Assembly: GCF_036850765.1 (NCBI RefSeq)
Contig: NC_089493.1
Coordinates: 125,246,239 to 125,310,238, forward strand
Direction of reading: 5' to 3'
DNA length: 64,000 nt
Source of the DNA: Saccopteryx bilineata
Taxonomy: Eukaryota; Chordata; Mammalia; Chiroptera; Emballonuridae
The notes beneath the pieces were generated by a model. The model was not told where the DNA came from and searched no databases. It saw only the letters and a program-made list of their open reading frames with translations. The translations under genes and the position numbers were made by a program. Below are positions 1 to 11,005 of this stretch, piece by piece (positions within the stretch are counted from its first letter, which is position 1; every line of letters starts with the position of its first letter).

Positions 1-164
1 GAACCACCCTGCAAAGCAGGTTGTATTGCATTATGTAAGCAAGGCTGCTAGACATCTGGACATTTCTGTCAGCCCCTATCCCTCCAGTTGCCATAAATTT
101 AAGCTAATCCTGTGGGTCCAGGATCATAAGAATAATCCTTACATCTGTGTGGGTTTTTCAGCTT

Positions 165-365
165 CTGAAAGCTCATTCACAGAATTATCTCATTAGCTCC
201 CCTTGATGCCTGGGGGGCGGGGGCTCAGGGGCGATCATCTCTGTTTGGCAGATTGAAGATGTTGAAACCCAGAGAAGGGAAGTGACTTTCTCAAGGTCAC
301 CCAGCAAGGCAGTGGAGAGTTAAAATTAATGCACATGTCTCCCAGTCCCAGCCTAGAACTCTCCA
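165..365 (-). repeat. MIR-like SINE fragment
   Basis: The reverse-strand MIR core is recognisable as 'gaaacccagagaagggaagtg' -like sequence followed by 'caaggtcacccagcaaggc'. In MIR these derive from the tRNA-related and core domains. It is old and diverged, with no target duplication visible. The 5' flank (1-164) contains nothing I recognise. Confidence 0.6.
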
Positions 366-811
366 ATGAGCCCAATGCTACCTTAAAAAAAAAAAACACC
401 CCGAGACACAGATGTCTTCCATGCTTGCCATAGTCCCAGGCCTGGGTCTGCCTCAAAGAAGTCATGTGGTCCATCCAGAGGCAGATTAAGGTCAGCTGAG
501 AAGACCCTGAGTACAGAAGAAAATATTGGAGCCCTGAAAAGAAGAGAGAGAGAGACAGGGAAAATAAAAATACATATTTTTAAATAAATAAAAACTATTA
601 TGTGCTATTAATGTTAAAATTGCACATATGAAACCAAACTTGGTGTCATTAGAAAAAAAAAAGTGTCAAGTTGGAGTTTTGCGGCCCCCTTTAGAAGTTG
701 GGGCCCAGGGCATGTGCCCAGTGTGCCTGCTGTCAAATCCACCTCTGGATCCATCCCTCTGCCACTATATGATAATGGAACATAGACAGGAAGTTACAGT
801 GGGAGGTCAGG
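366..811. other. Unassigned stretch, A-rich
   Basis: This stretch contains short A runs near 385 and 652, a GA-rich patch at 543-560 and AT-rich sequence at 560-600. No gene or repeat family was recognised. The open frames here are short and compositionally plain. Confidence 0.5.
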
Positions 812-905
812 GTCTTTAGAGTCAAACTGTACAGCTTCAAATCTCAGCTCCAGCTTCCTGGTCATCAAACTTCAGACCATGTGGCTGAGCTCTCTGCAGC
901 TGCTC
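812..905 (+). repeat. MIR-like fragment
   Basis: The stretch 'agagtcaaactgtacagctt' followed by 'caaatctcagctc' matches the start of a forward MIR (the 'tctggagtcagactgcctgggttcaaatcc' region). Only the 5' third is discernible. Confidence 0.5.
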
Positions 906-2574
906 CTCACCTCCAAAGTGAGAAAGAAAATTCTGCAGTGAGTGCCACATGCTTTATCTGCTCTCCATCTCCCTTCTTCTGATAATGACTCCTCAATTTG
1001 GGGGGACTACTTCTGCCCCACCTGCAGACATGTGGCTCTGAAGGAGGCTTCCTATATATGATACCATTCCCACCTGCCTGGCTATAGGAGTAGACATGTG
1101 ACTGGAAAGAACAAATGGAGACTTCCTTTGAAATTATTTTTAAAATAAAATGAAGATCCCCTTCCTTCTGTGGGTAATGCTGAGGTGATGTGACTCCAGG
1201 CTCATGGAGAATGCTGGCCTGGGAGAGGGGAGCAGCGCAGAGATGGGGAGAAAGTTCTGGAGGCATCTGAACCCCTGGTCACCCTACCTTTCCCATGGGT
1301 AGTTCACATGAGGTTATGAATCATGGGTAGTCCTTCCATCAACCTTTAAGACCCAGACTGTCTTGAATGTGTATCAAGTGGGAATTAACACCTATGCCTC
1401 TTATGTGTTGGGATCCCACCAACACAAAGACCAAGAAAACAGGCAGCAATCTAGGGAAGCTCCCCAAACAGCATCCCATACTCTGAACAAAAGACCTTAA
1501 GTCTCCTTAGCTTTTATAGACTCCTAGAACTTCAGAGCTTAAAATAATTTAAAGACAGGACCTGACCTATTGTGTTAACATAAGGGTGAGAGAACCTATT
1601 TCATGGCTTTGGATGTTGGATCCTAAGAGTGCTTACCCAGTTAGAAAGAGTCTCAGGACATAGGGAATCTAGAATTCTGGACTCTAGTCTCTGCAGTTTT
1701 GGCTGCCTTCCCCCACCTTGGCTCACAATTCAGAGAAGAAAGGGGAGGAAATGACTGGATGATAGGAATGCACCTGTATATTCTGCTTTTCTCAAATAAG
1801 GTTATGAGGATAAAGCCAGATTATATTATGCTACTATGAAAGGATTTATAGACATATAAAACAAGAGATTATTATTATTACAAAATTACAGACTCAAGTT
1901 TCCCTTGACATAAAGCTGACTTCCCTTGGGGAAATAATGGTAAACCAGGCCGTGCACAAAGGCTGGTGAGGGCACTTAGAAAATTGAGTGAGAATTATCT
2001 CCCAGTAATTCTTAGCCAGGCAGCCATCAGCTCAGTCCCCTGACTCCCCCTGACCTTTACCCCTAACCCTCCAGTTGCCTAAACTTGGAGAGTTGGGTGA
2101 CAGACCAACAATCTTGGTTTGTCTGGGACTGAGGGCTCTCCTGAGACATGGGCCTCCACATATGCCTCCAGACTGCCTGGCATCACACAATAAATGATAG
2201 AAACAATGGGGGGGGGGCAGGCTCTGGCAACTGGAGGGTAGGATTTCACATAACTTCATAGGGTAAGCAACCATGTGGTTTGTTTGGAACTGAGTGGTTT
2301 TCTGAGTTAATAGCTCTCTGACAAGACTATCACCTGCATCAGGGCTATGTTCTTTAGCACTTCTGTCTCTCCCTGTTCCTGGGCCACAGTTGTCATCTCA
2401 CCCCAAGACTGGGCACATGCACAGCTTGACTTAACTACAGCCCCTTTGGGTGACGCTGTCCATAGTGCTGAAACGTTCGTTTTCTTGGCGCGCTGGAGCC
2501 AGCCAGGTTATTTCTCCTATCCCTGGGATACTTGTTGGCTCGTACAAATATTTATTCAATAAATATCTTCATCA
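906..2574. other. Unassigned single-copy-looking sequence
   Basis: Roughly 1.7 kb without a recognisable gene or repeat. The longest frame (907-1266, minus, 119 codons) has no domain or signal that I know and no supporting splice context. A (TTA)n-like spot lies near 1870 and a G run at 2210-2217. I see nothing else here. Confidence 0.5.
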
Positions 2575-2830
2575 GTTAGCTTTGGATTTATAATAAGCCA
2601 TCCTAAAACTTAATGGCTTAAGATGAACATATTAATTATCTCTTAAAATTCTGTGGGTTGCCTAAATCATTTTGGTTTAGGCCATGTTGGCTGATCTGTG
2701 GTTCGCTGGTGGTTTGGCTGAAGCTGGATGAGCTATGATGGCCTCACTCCTCTGTCTGGTGATGGACAAGCTGTTGGTACCTCAGTTGTCTCCCCTGCAG
2801 TCTCTTCAGCATTTGAGCTCAGGCTTATTT
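2575..2830 (+). mobile_element. MLT1-like MaLR LTR fragment
   Basis: The order of 'cctaaaacttaatggctta', 'attctgtgggttg' and a later 'gatggcctcactcctctgtctgg' follows the 5' half of MLT1-type LTRs (ERVL-MaLR), an ancient mammalian LTR class. The 3' half is missing. It is a long-dead non-coding copy. Confidence 0.5.
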
Positions 2831-3474
2831 GTGTAGTAGACCTGGTGCTCTAAGACTACAGGAGAAAGTAAACTCCAGTGCTCAAATTCTCTCCAATTCT
2901 TGTCACATGTGCTAAAGTTTCATTGTCCAAGGCAAGACACATGGACCAGCTCTGAGCCCGTGTGGGAAGGGAGTTGCCCTAGGCCCAGACCCAGGGTGGA
3001 GAATGATTGTGGCTGGTTTTCAGAAGCAATTTGTCACTTCTCCTATTATCTTATCACCCCAAAGCACTACAAGCAATGGGACGACCCTCTGGTGAACCCA
3101 TAAAAAATAAATTTTCCCCTAAAATTATTTTAAGCTGAAAGTCAACTTGGTCTCTGCTGAAATTACTTTTATAATTGTATCAAATACAATTAAAAGTCTC
3201 TTTGAACCTTCCCTCTAACATTCAGGGTCATACTTGCGGTTCTTGCTGCATCAGAGAAGAACTATCTGCTTTACTTCTTAATGAACAAAAAAGCCTTCTG
3301 AGTTGCAAGCCTTTCAACAATATTGAGCACTAATTTTTTGAGTGTGTGTGGCTGGGCAATAAATTCTCAGTGGTCTTTCTGGATGCATGCTGAAGAGATC
3401 TAGAGTATAGCAGAATCCTCAGTCCCCAGCTCGCCAGAATGGAGGGGATGTTAGAGAACACTCCCTAGGAGCCA
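2831..3474. other. Unassigned stretch
   Basis: This holds AT-rich sequence at 3105-3200 and otherwise plain sequence. No gene or recognisable repeat was seen. Short frames are not convincing. Confidence 0.45.
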
Positions 3475-3675
3475 GATTCTTACATTCATTCTTGTTGAAT
3501 CCTCACAACAGACCCTCCTTCGTAGGATTGCCATCTTCATTTCAAAGAGAAAGAAACTGAGGTTGGAAAGATTAAGTATATTGGCCTAAGTCACAGAAGT
3601 GGCAGGTTGCATGGTAAGCATTTGAACTCAGGGGTTCTCTCCTCAAAGTCAGGGTTCTTTCCACCGTGATTGTCA
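3475..3675 (-). repeat. MIR fragment
   Basis: Reverse-strand MIR: 'cctcacaacagaccctcc', then 'gaaactgaggttggaaag', 'cctaagtcacagaagtggc' and 'catttgaactcaggggt' appear in the canonical order of an inverted MIR. Confidence 0.75.
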
Positions 3676-3679
3676 CTCA

Positions 3680-3860
3680 AGGCTGAAGAGCATTTAGAAT
3701 CGGGGTCTGGGGCACAGGACTTTGATCCCAGAGTTTCCCCAGCTCCTGTGTGACACTAAGACACTCACTGAGGTTCTGTTGTCTCATCTGCAAAATGAAC
3801 ATCAGAATACCTGCACCTGCTACCTAGGCTAATGGGGAAAATGCAGACATCCTCAGGCTG
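3680..3860 (+). repeat. MIR fragment
   Basis: Forward MIR remnant: 'ggactttgatcccagag', 'gtgtgacactaagacactc' and 'tctcatctgcaaaatga' are in consensus order. It lies head to head with the inverted MIR just upstream. Confidence 0.6.
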
Positions 3861-3889
3861 TTCCTCTCCCACTGGACAGGAAGGTAAAG

Positions 3890-4245
3890 TGGCTCTTTAG
3901 AGAATGATTTTGGAAACATAGTTCAAAATTTTAAATATTTGTGTTCTCTGATCTAGCAGTTTCGATTTTAAGCATTCATGTTAAAGAAATATGTCCACAC
4001 ATTAGTTAGGATATACGCACAAAAATGTTTATTTCAGCATTGTTTATAATATCAAAAAATTAGAAATAATTTACATGTCTACATGAATTAGGCTTAACTA
4101 CACTATAGAAACTATTTATGATTTTAAAAGATGAGAAAGACCTATGGATGAGGAAGTATGTTCAAACTATATTGTTTTAAAAAATAATTAAGCACATCTG
4201 TGCTTAATGATGGCATGGGGAAGTCACAAACATTGTTGCATAAAA
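3890..4245 (+). mobile_element. Old LINE-1 (L1M-type) 3' region, part 1
   Basis: The sequence 'tgatctagcagtttcgattt', then 'gcacaaaaatgtttatttca', 'gcattgtttataatatc' and 'acatgtctacatgaattagg' follows the 3' end of ORF2 and the 3' UTR of ancient L1M elements. The element continues after the SINE at 4643-4850. Open frames are all broken. Confidence 0.7.
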
Positions 4246-4258
4246 AGATAAATTATAG
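4246..4258. repeat. Target site duplication, left (SINE 4259-4629)
   Basis: The 13-mer agataaattatag here is repeated exactly at 4630-4642. It brackets the SINE and proves the insertion boundaries. Confidence 0.92.
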
Positions 4259-4629
4259 CCCTGGCTGGTTGGCTCAGTGGTAGAGTGTCGGCCTGGCATG
4301 AAGAAGTCCCGGGTTTGATTCCCAGCCAGGGCACACAGGAGAGGCGCCCATCTGCTTCTCCACCACTCTCCCTCTCCTTCCTCTCTGTCTCTCTCTTCCC
4401 CTCCTGCAGCGAGGCTCCATTGGAGCAAAGATGGCCCGGGCTCTGGGGATGGCTCCTTGGCCTCTGCCCCAGGCGCTAGAGTGGCTCTGGTCGCAACAGA
4501 GTGACGCCCTGGAGGGGCAGATCGTTGCCCCCTGGTGGGTGTGCCGGGTGGATCCCGGTCGGGCCCATGCGGGAGTCTGTCTGACTGTCTCTCCCCGTTT
4601 CCAGCTTCAGAAAAAAAAAAAAAAAAAAG
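4259..4629 (+). mobile_element. tRNA-derived bat SINE, type A
   Basis: Begins 'ccctggctggttggctcagt' with A- and B-box-like Pol III promoter motifs ('ggctcagtggtagagtgtcg' and 'gggtttgattcccag'). It continues through a pyrimidine-rich segment and a GC-rich body containing 'ggagcaaagatggcccgggc', and ends in a long A tail. It is flanked by a perfect 13-bp target duplication and sits inside an old L1, so it is younger than that L1. Open frames in it (for example 4204-4731 minus) are shadows of the repeat. Confidence 0.92.
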
Positions 4630-4850
4630 AGATAAATTATAGGATGATAAATAAACCCACAAATGCTTATTTAGAGATAAATGGATATAGAGAGAGAAAT
4701 TTGGAAGAAAACATACAAAACTATTAACCAATAGTAAGAAGATGATGACTTAGCTTTTTGTTTCTTTGTTTTTACTTTTTTATTTCTATATTTCTTAATA
4801 TGTTCACAGCAGGTAGGTATTATACTTTTAATGTAAAGAAAGAGAAGGAT
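4630..4850 (+). mobile_element. Old LINE-1 3' region, part 2
   Basis: Resumes the L1M interrupted by the SINE: the right target-duplication copy at 4630-4642 is followed by AT-rich 3' UTR sequence with 'ttacttttttatttctatat'. Confidence 0.55.
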
Positions 4851-4869
4851 TCTAGTACTAGAAGAAACT

Positions 4870-5220
4870 TTGACGATGAACACAGCCCACAGAGAGAAGC
4901 TGGCTTGTCACTGTCACAGAGTCGACCAGTGGTAGAGTCAGACTGGGAGGCTGGCCTGTCGAAGGCCAGTCCAAGCCAGTTTTAGTCTTACAGACAAGCC
5001 CTTCAGAAAGCATAGAAACCGATGGACTCTTGAAGAATTGTTGGTGGAGCACAAGGGAGAATCCTGGTCAGGCGTAGAGAACGACATTCCATCTTGCCTC
5101 ACGGCTAGCCATCCACATACTGGGCAAAGTCATTTCATTACTCTGAGCTTTATTTTTAGCATCTGTAAAATAGGTCTAATGATATCTGCCTCCAAGTGTT
5201 GTCCTAAGCTGCAAATAAAA
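4870..5220. repeat. MIR-like fragments
   Basis: Weak MIR traces occur at 4870-4990 (reverse, 'ccagtggtagagtcagact') and clearer forward MIR at 5100-5220 ('gggcaaagtcatttcattac', 'agcatctgtaaaatagg'). Edges are uncertain. Confidence 0.5.
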
Positions 5221-7045
5221 CAGGCAGCAGGTCCTAGCAGCAAAAATGGGAACTTGAACCCTAAACAAGTCTTTGTTTATTTATTCAGTCCCCTTCTCTG
5301 AACACTGGGACTAGTGCAAACTACCTCCCCAGGTTGTTGGAGAGCTGAAGTGAGGAAATGCATGTCACGTACTCAGGGACTCGGTACAGAAGCCGTCATC
5401 ATGATATGAAAGCTTGGTGGAGATTGACGGGCTTTCATCGAACAACCAGCAACAGAGTCCTGCGATTCCTGGGCTGGTGTCCATTCCTGCACCCCTTCCC
5501 ATCTTCCCTGCCTCCCTGAAGCAAGATGCCTCACATACGTCGGACACCCCAGGGTTCTGCCCTCACGGGAGAAGCTCTTCTCACACGGCAATTCCATTAG
5601 CCAAGTTTAAAAGGCAGTCACTCATTTTTGCTTCTCTCAGATACAGGAACCTCACTCATTGGGACAGGGCCTTGCTTGGGGTCTGGAATTAGATAGGGAC
5701 GGATTCAAATCCTGATTCAGTTCCTGTTGGCTTTATGACCTTTTTACTTCATTCTGCAACAATCAGAAGCCATGGCAGGTTGTTGAGAGAATGACCCTAC
5801 TCGAGAGAAGATTATGTTCCTCTTTTCTCCTTCAAACTGGAGTTTCTTTGTATATGAACTCTTGTCTCTCTGCCCACAGCCTCAGGAATGAAGAAAAGGC
5901 AGCCCTTCCTTGTGTTTTTTAGGACAGATGGAACCCTGCCTGCATCCCCTTTCTGCGGGCCAGGATAAATGAGAGTGGGGGCAGGAGTCTGGTAGGAAGA
6001 CACTGTTCCAGGGCCTAGAAGCAAGGGACAGGTCTTTCCAAACCTGTCTTTGTGTTCAGAGAAATCAGTGTCCTACGGTCCTGAGTCAGGGCTCTGCTTG
6101 GCACAGGACATTCATGCTCCTTTAGCAACTGTCCCTACTTCACTCTCCTCCCCCAGAGCATCCGGCCCTGCAGATGCACAGTGCAGATTGTACTGGATGT
6201 CATCAAGGAGCCGAGGCTTACTGCGTGGAGGGCCCTCTCTGACCTGCCAACAGCTGGACAGGAGGGAGGACATCCAGGTTCTAAAATGACTCCAAGTGGG
6301 ATATGCCTTTGCATTCAACTAGAGCAGAGCACAAGCGTGATCCATCTAAGCCACCATGGAGCCTCCAAAACAGCCCCTTCTATACCACTCCTAAAGCCAG
6401 CTCTACCTGTCCTGGACTCAGAGAACACTTGGTCAGGGTCCCCTGGTGTCCTCAGCCCTGTGTGGGTCCATGAGAAGCAGCCTCACTCCCCTCCCTCCTC
6501 CAGTCACCCCTGCCATCTATAGCTGGAGCTTGTGACAATCTAGGAAAACATGGCGTGAACACGCAAAGCCACAGTGAGTCAGTGGATGGTGTGTGGTTCT
6601 GACTGTATGTATGGCAAGAGGTCAGAAGAGGGAAAACTTTGAACAGCCCAGCTTGCCAGAGCTCTAGGCTCTGTCTCTGGCCCTGGTTGTGAACAAGGCT
6701 GCATGATTCTGGATCAAGATTCCAGTTGGAATGTTTTGGTTGTTTTTTTTGTTTTGTTTTGTTTTTATGCTCAAGTGTTTAATGAAGTGTTTGGGGGAGG
6801 AGAGTCACAATTGTGAGGCTGTGAGCAAGGGCACAGGACTCCTAAGTGCATAGAGATGAAGTAACTCTATGTTTGGGAGAAAAGAAATAAAACATCTCTA
6901 AGAGTTTGCCTCTGACATTAGCCTTCATTTCTAAGATTGGCTGTGGGTCGGTGCATTTCACCGACTGTTTTCCAGAAGAGCTTCTGCCTTCTCTGTTGGT
7001 GTGCTTACCCTCCGCAGAGCATGAGGAGCGGAAAGCTCCGTGGAC
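5221..7045. other. Mostly unassigned; small MIR trace at 5685-5800
   Basis: The segment 5685-5800 has a forward MIR trace ('ggattcaaatcctgattcag'). The remainder, including 5800-7045, shows no recognised repeat and no convincing exon. A T-rich (gttttt)n patch lies at 6737-6768. The frames at 6181-6522 and 5414-5692 have no known domain. Confidence 0.45.
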
Positions 7046-7212
7046 TTGTTCCTCAAAGTGGGGACTCTGGACCAGCAGCAGCAGCGTCCCTCAGGGCTCG
7101 TTGGAAATGCAGAGTCTCAGACCATGCCCCAGCCCTCCAGAGTCAGAACCTGCATTTTAATGAGACCACCACGTGTTTCCAGAGCACGTGGGGTTTGAGA
7201 AGCAGCAGTGGG
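7046..7212 (-). mobile_element. MER5A-like hAT-Charlie MITE
   Basis: An inverted MER5A copy: 'cctcaaagtggggactctgg', 'accagcagcagcagcg', 'ggaaatgcagagtctcag' and a terminal 'gtttgagaagcagcagtg' match the ends and middle of this ancient non-autonomous element. It has no coding capacity. Confidence 0.75.
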
Positions 7213-8099
7213 GGTGCTCGCGCCCCGAGAGGGCTCGAGCACCAAACTTTGGCCATTCGAGGGTGAACACTGACTCTTTTGATCACTGACTTCATTCTCC
7301 ATTTATAACAAATGAAGCCTCATTTACAGAAATGGCACAATGACATCAGTGGGTATGTTTTAAAGAGTGAGTCGACTCGAAGGAAATATTTACTGGCAAA
7401 CAGCAAGGGTGCTCAGATAGGATAAGGCCTTAGAAGAGAGAACAAAAAAGGCTGTTTCTGGAAGTGTGACCCAGCGCAGTTTCTGACAGGTTGTGGTGAG
7501 GAGACAGCTGCACACAGGGACAGGGACTTGCCAAGGTCACACAGTGAGTGTGATGACAGAGGCAGGACTGGAGTCCAGGGCCCCCCAAGTCAACAGCTTC
7601 CCCTGCTCACCACCACCTTGGCCGAGTGGTCAGGGCAATGGCCCAGCTGCAAACCTGATTCTGTAGCCCAGGCAAAGGCCACAGTGGCATCAGGAACTAG
7701 GACAGTTGCAGGTGACACTAGGCAAATAAGCAGTGTCAATGGCCATTACTGAAAATGAAAGGTTCATGTGACCAGTAGAGGCCTAGGCTGAGTCATTTCA
7801 AGATGAGTGTCTTCCGACCCAGGAGCCCTGGGCACCTGACTGCATTCATGAATACTCATAGAAGCTGCTCTGCTATGCTGCGAAGCTGTCTTCTCAGTGT
7901 AGCTTGGTGAGGTTTTGCAAGTAGGAGGTCTGAGCAGGTTAGAAAGGGTTTGGTCATTTATTTTTCCAGCCTGGCTTGTGGAGAGTTGCTCAGATCTCTG
8001 CACTAAGAGCATTCAGCTCCTTCCTTCACAAGCAAACAAAACAAAAAACTTCAAAATATTTTTAGGTTTTCTCAGTCTTACTTGAACTACCTTGTGGTT
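7213..8099. other. Unassigned stretch with a MIR core at 7500-7610
   Basis: A reverse MIR core is seen at 7500-7610 ('gggacttgccaaggtcacac'). The remaining sequence to 8099 shows no recognised repeat or gene. Confidence 0.45.
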
Positions 8100-8275
8100 G
8101 GGTATTTTTTCATTTGTTTGTGCATTTTAGAGAGAGAGAAAGAGAGAGAAGGGGGGAGGAGCAGGAAGCATCAACTCCCACATGTGCCTTGACCAGGCAG
8201 GGCCTGGGTTTCAAACTGATGACCTCGTCTTCCAGGTTGATACTTTATCTACTGAGCCACCACAGGTTGGAATAA
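8100..8275 (-). mobile_element. Short tRNA-derived bat SINE, type C (diverged)
   Basis: Reading the reverse strand, the tRNA-like head is at 8275-8200 and is followed by 'cacatgtgggagttgatgct' and a (GA)-rich tail at 8130-8160. Compare the better copies at 45551-45748 and 61950-62160. This is the most decayed of the three, and the flanking duplication is not clear. Confidence 0.75.
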
Positions 8276-8289
8276 AGTTGCAAAACTTG

Positions 8290-8767
8290 TTATTAAGTCC
8301 CCTGTCTCCTTCCTGTCACTTTGTTCCTAGCTTTTAATCCTGGCATTCAATGCTATCATCACTGTGTCCTCAATCAGCCTTCCCAGCTACCTCCCACCAA
8401 TCTCCTCTTCACACCACGTTCCAGCCAAAATAGACCCTGAGGCACATGTGGACAGACCATGCCTGCCTCTGTCACCTTCCCACTCAGCATTCCACAAAAG
8501 CCAGGCCATCTGCCTGGAATCCTTCTCTACACTTGAAATCCTTCTTCAGATCCAATTTAAATGCTGTCTTCTCCAAGAAGCCTCTCTGGATTGTCCCAAG
8601 CCCTGTTTGAAACTCCAATAGCTGTCTATTGCTACCTGGTTATGACAATTAGACTAGGCCTTGAATGATCATCTCTACAGTTGTGGGCGGGGTTTTCCTC
8701 ACCTCTGTGTCCCAGAGTTCCTACACCAGAGCCTGACTCATGGAATTTCCTGAACTCAGACATGCCT
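8290..8767 (+). mobile_element. L2 LINE 3' fragment
   Basis: Contains the typical L2 3' text order: 'ccaggccatctgcctggaat', 'tccaatttaaatgctgtctt' and 'ctccaagaagcctctctgg'. This non-coding remnant is of old mammalian age. Confidence 0.7.
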
Positions 8768-8985
8768 TGGGTTTAATCCCTAGCTCTGTGGGCAGTACTA
8801 ATTAGGATCCCTAGCTCTGTGGGCAGTTCTAATTAGGGTGTGACACCAGGCAAGTCACCTAACCTATCTACTCAGCTGTGAAATGGGAATGTGAATTGCT
8901 CCTTCATAGGAAAGGCATGTACAACACTTAGCATGCTGCTGGAAGTCTACTAGGAGTAACACATCATAGCTATCATTAGCAATGT
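8768..8985 (+). repeat. MIR with internal 31-bp tandem duplication
   Basis: Forward MIR with 'ggtttaatccctagctctg', 'ccaggcaagtcacctaacc' and 'actcagctgtgaaatggg'. A 31-bp unit at 8777-8807 is repeated at 8808-8838, differing at about two bases. This duplicates part of the MIR head. Confidence 0.75.
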
Positions 8986-10629
8986 GGGTTGTAATGAAAG
9001 TTAACACTGTTTGGATTGGCAGGTACAGTCCCACCTTTTGGTGGTCCCTGGAGGAGTCTGGCCTGAAATGTTCCATCTGCCTCCCACTTGCCTCTCTGCT
9101 GTCTGGGCCTCCCTTATATTCTAGCCCCCAGGCATGCCCCAAATGTTCTCACTGTCTTCCTGCATTTAAGGGGACTGCGGTCTTATTTGTGTTAAGATGC
9201 AGTGATTGGGCCCTGGCTCTCCTCTCCTGGGGGAAGGAAGCTAGGCCCAAGGGAGGAGGGGCTTCCTGAGGTCTCACTCCCCCAGAGCCACTGCTCTCAA
9301 ACCTGTGGGCTCTGTGGTATCACCGCGGCATTTCCTTCCCCCAGATCTGGCACAGATGTGGCCACTGAAATGCTACTAAACTTCTTCCCCTCTGTTTTCA
9401 AGGAACAAAGACTCTTTTCAAGTCCATGTTTTCCTTAACAAATGCACTCATATAAGAGAAGCGTGATTTTCAGGCCTTCCTTTCCTGAACTAGGAGAGAT
9501 CTCAGGGCAAGAAAATTTCCCACAGGCCTAGCCTGCGCTCCAGCCTGGAGTCGATCATAGACCAGGCAGCCAAATCTGCTCAGGCCAGTGTGCGGTGACC
9601 CTCTGGGAATGAATGGGGCATTTCCCTTCCCAGGTATAAGGCAGCCCTGCAGATGGGAGGGAGGGCCAGGGGCAGCTAAGACCCTGGACAGGCGTGCCAG
9701 GCTGGAGTTCCACCCCGAGGGGCAGGAGCAGGTGAGACGGCCTGAGCTCGGTGCCAGGAACGGAGGAGCACAAGAGAGGCGTGCCTTTGAGCCAGCCACT
9801 AGTGAGCAGCCAGAGAGGGGCGGGACAAGTCCAGTGACGGCTATGGAAACAAAGTAGAAGGTAGAACTTCGCAAGGGCCAGTGTGAGCATCACCCCTCTG
9901 CCCCTCACAGCACCTTCTGTGGCAGGTTCCTTACCATCCGCACTTCACTGTTGAGGTCAAGCTGGCATACACGGGGTCTGTTCCAAAAAACATCAGTTAG
10001 TTGGCACCATTTGATCTAAAAGAAGAAAAATCCTCCCAAGTGTTCAGTTGAGGGGGGGACAGGAGAGTGGGGTTGAGAAACTAGGAATGTCTACACAAGC
10101 CCCACCAAAAATGCTCACCCTTAAAGTACTGAGTAACTCCGTGAGGATTCGCAGAGGCAAGGGAGATCAGAACTCTCTAGCAGAGCTCTGGCGCCCCAGC
10201 CTAAGTCTGGGTAAAAACGCAGGGTCTGCTTCAGGAATGTGAAGACTGACCATGCGAAAAAAACCCAAGAGGCTCCCCTATGGGAAGGACCTGGGTGATT
10301 TTTCTTTTAACATAGTCAACAATCTGAGTTTTTTAAAATCCCAAGCAATCCCCTCTCTGAAACCAGGATCAGCAGACGGAGAAGGTGAGGATTATCCGCT
10401 TTCTCTGCTACCAGAGGATTTCACTGTGTCCTGGAGTCTCATTGGTGTCAGACGCAGGCCAAAGGGAGTGGGAAATGAGATGAAAAGGCCAAGCAACCTA
10501 TTCCATTGTGACAGTAGATTTCAACTCTTGATTTTAGTTGGTATGGTAGATTCACATCCCACCGCATGTCACAGCCACTACCGTGTCACTTTGCTGTTCC
10601 TCTCACTAAGGAGCTAGTGACAATGTCCT
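8986..10629. other. Unassigned sequence
   Basis: No recognised repeat or gene. The region 9540-9860 is GC-richer and open in several frames on both strands (for example 9470-9874 minus, 9588-9857 plus). None shows a domain, and multi-frame openness at high GC is uninformative. Confidence 0.45.
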
Positions 10630-11005
10630 CATCCTTGAGTCTGCTAAACTTATGACTTGCTTGGCCAGTAGAATTTGACAGAAGTAATACGTTGTCATTT
10701 TTGGGTCAGGGCTTCAAGAAGCCTATGCTTCTGTCAAAGGCAAGAGCAGATGCCCGAGCTAGTCTGCCAGAGGATGACAGATGTGAGCGGAAGACCCAGT
10801 TACCCCCTTACCAAAGAGGAGGCCATCCTAGGTCAGCTGACAGACAGCCAAGCCCAGTCATGGGAGAGAACCCAGCCAAGAACAGCAGAGCCTCTGGGCC
10901 TCCTTGCAGCTGGCCCCACAACAAAAGCAATGAGCAGTTATCGAATGTCTCTGAGGTTTTGTGGCTGTTTCTAATACAGCATTGCTGTGGTAACAGATAA
11001 CGGAT
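10630..11005 (+). repeat. Ancient LTR-like repeat (unnamed)
   Basis: The sequence 'ggccagtagaatttgacaga' at the left and 'ttttgtggctgtttctaata' with 'agcattgctgtggtaacag' at the right recall the two ends of an old mammalian LTR-type repeat. I cannot name the subfamily from sight. Confidence 0.35.

Noticed and set aside
4259..4330. Possible functional tRNA gene (A and B box)
   Set aside because: The tRNA-like head is part of a SINE with body, tail and target duplication. The same head occurs in all type A copies.
4204..4731. 175-codon minus-strand frame with GTPTRG-like text
   Set aside because: It is the antisense of a SINE; the same peptide text recurs at 28572-28913 and 35639-35902, the other SINE copies.
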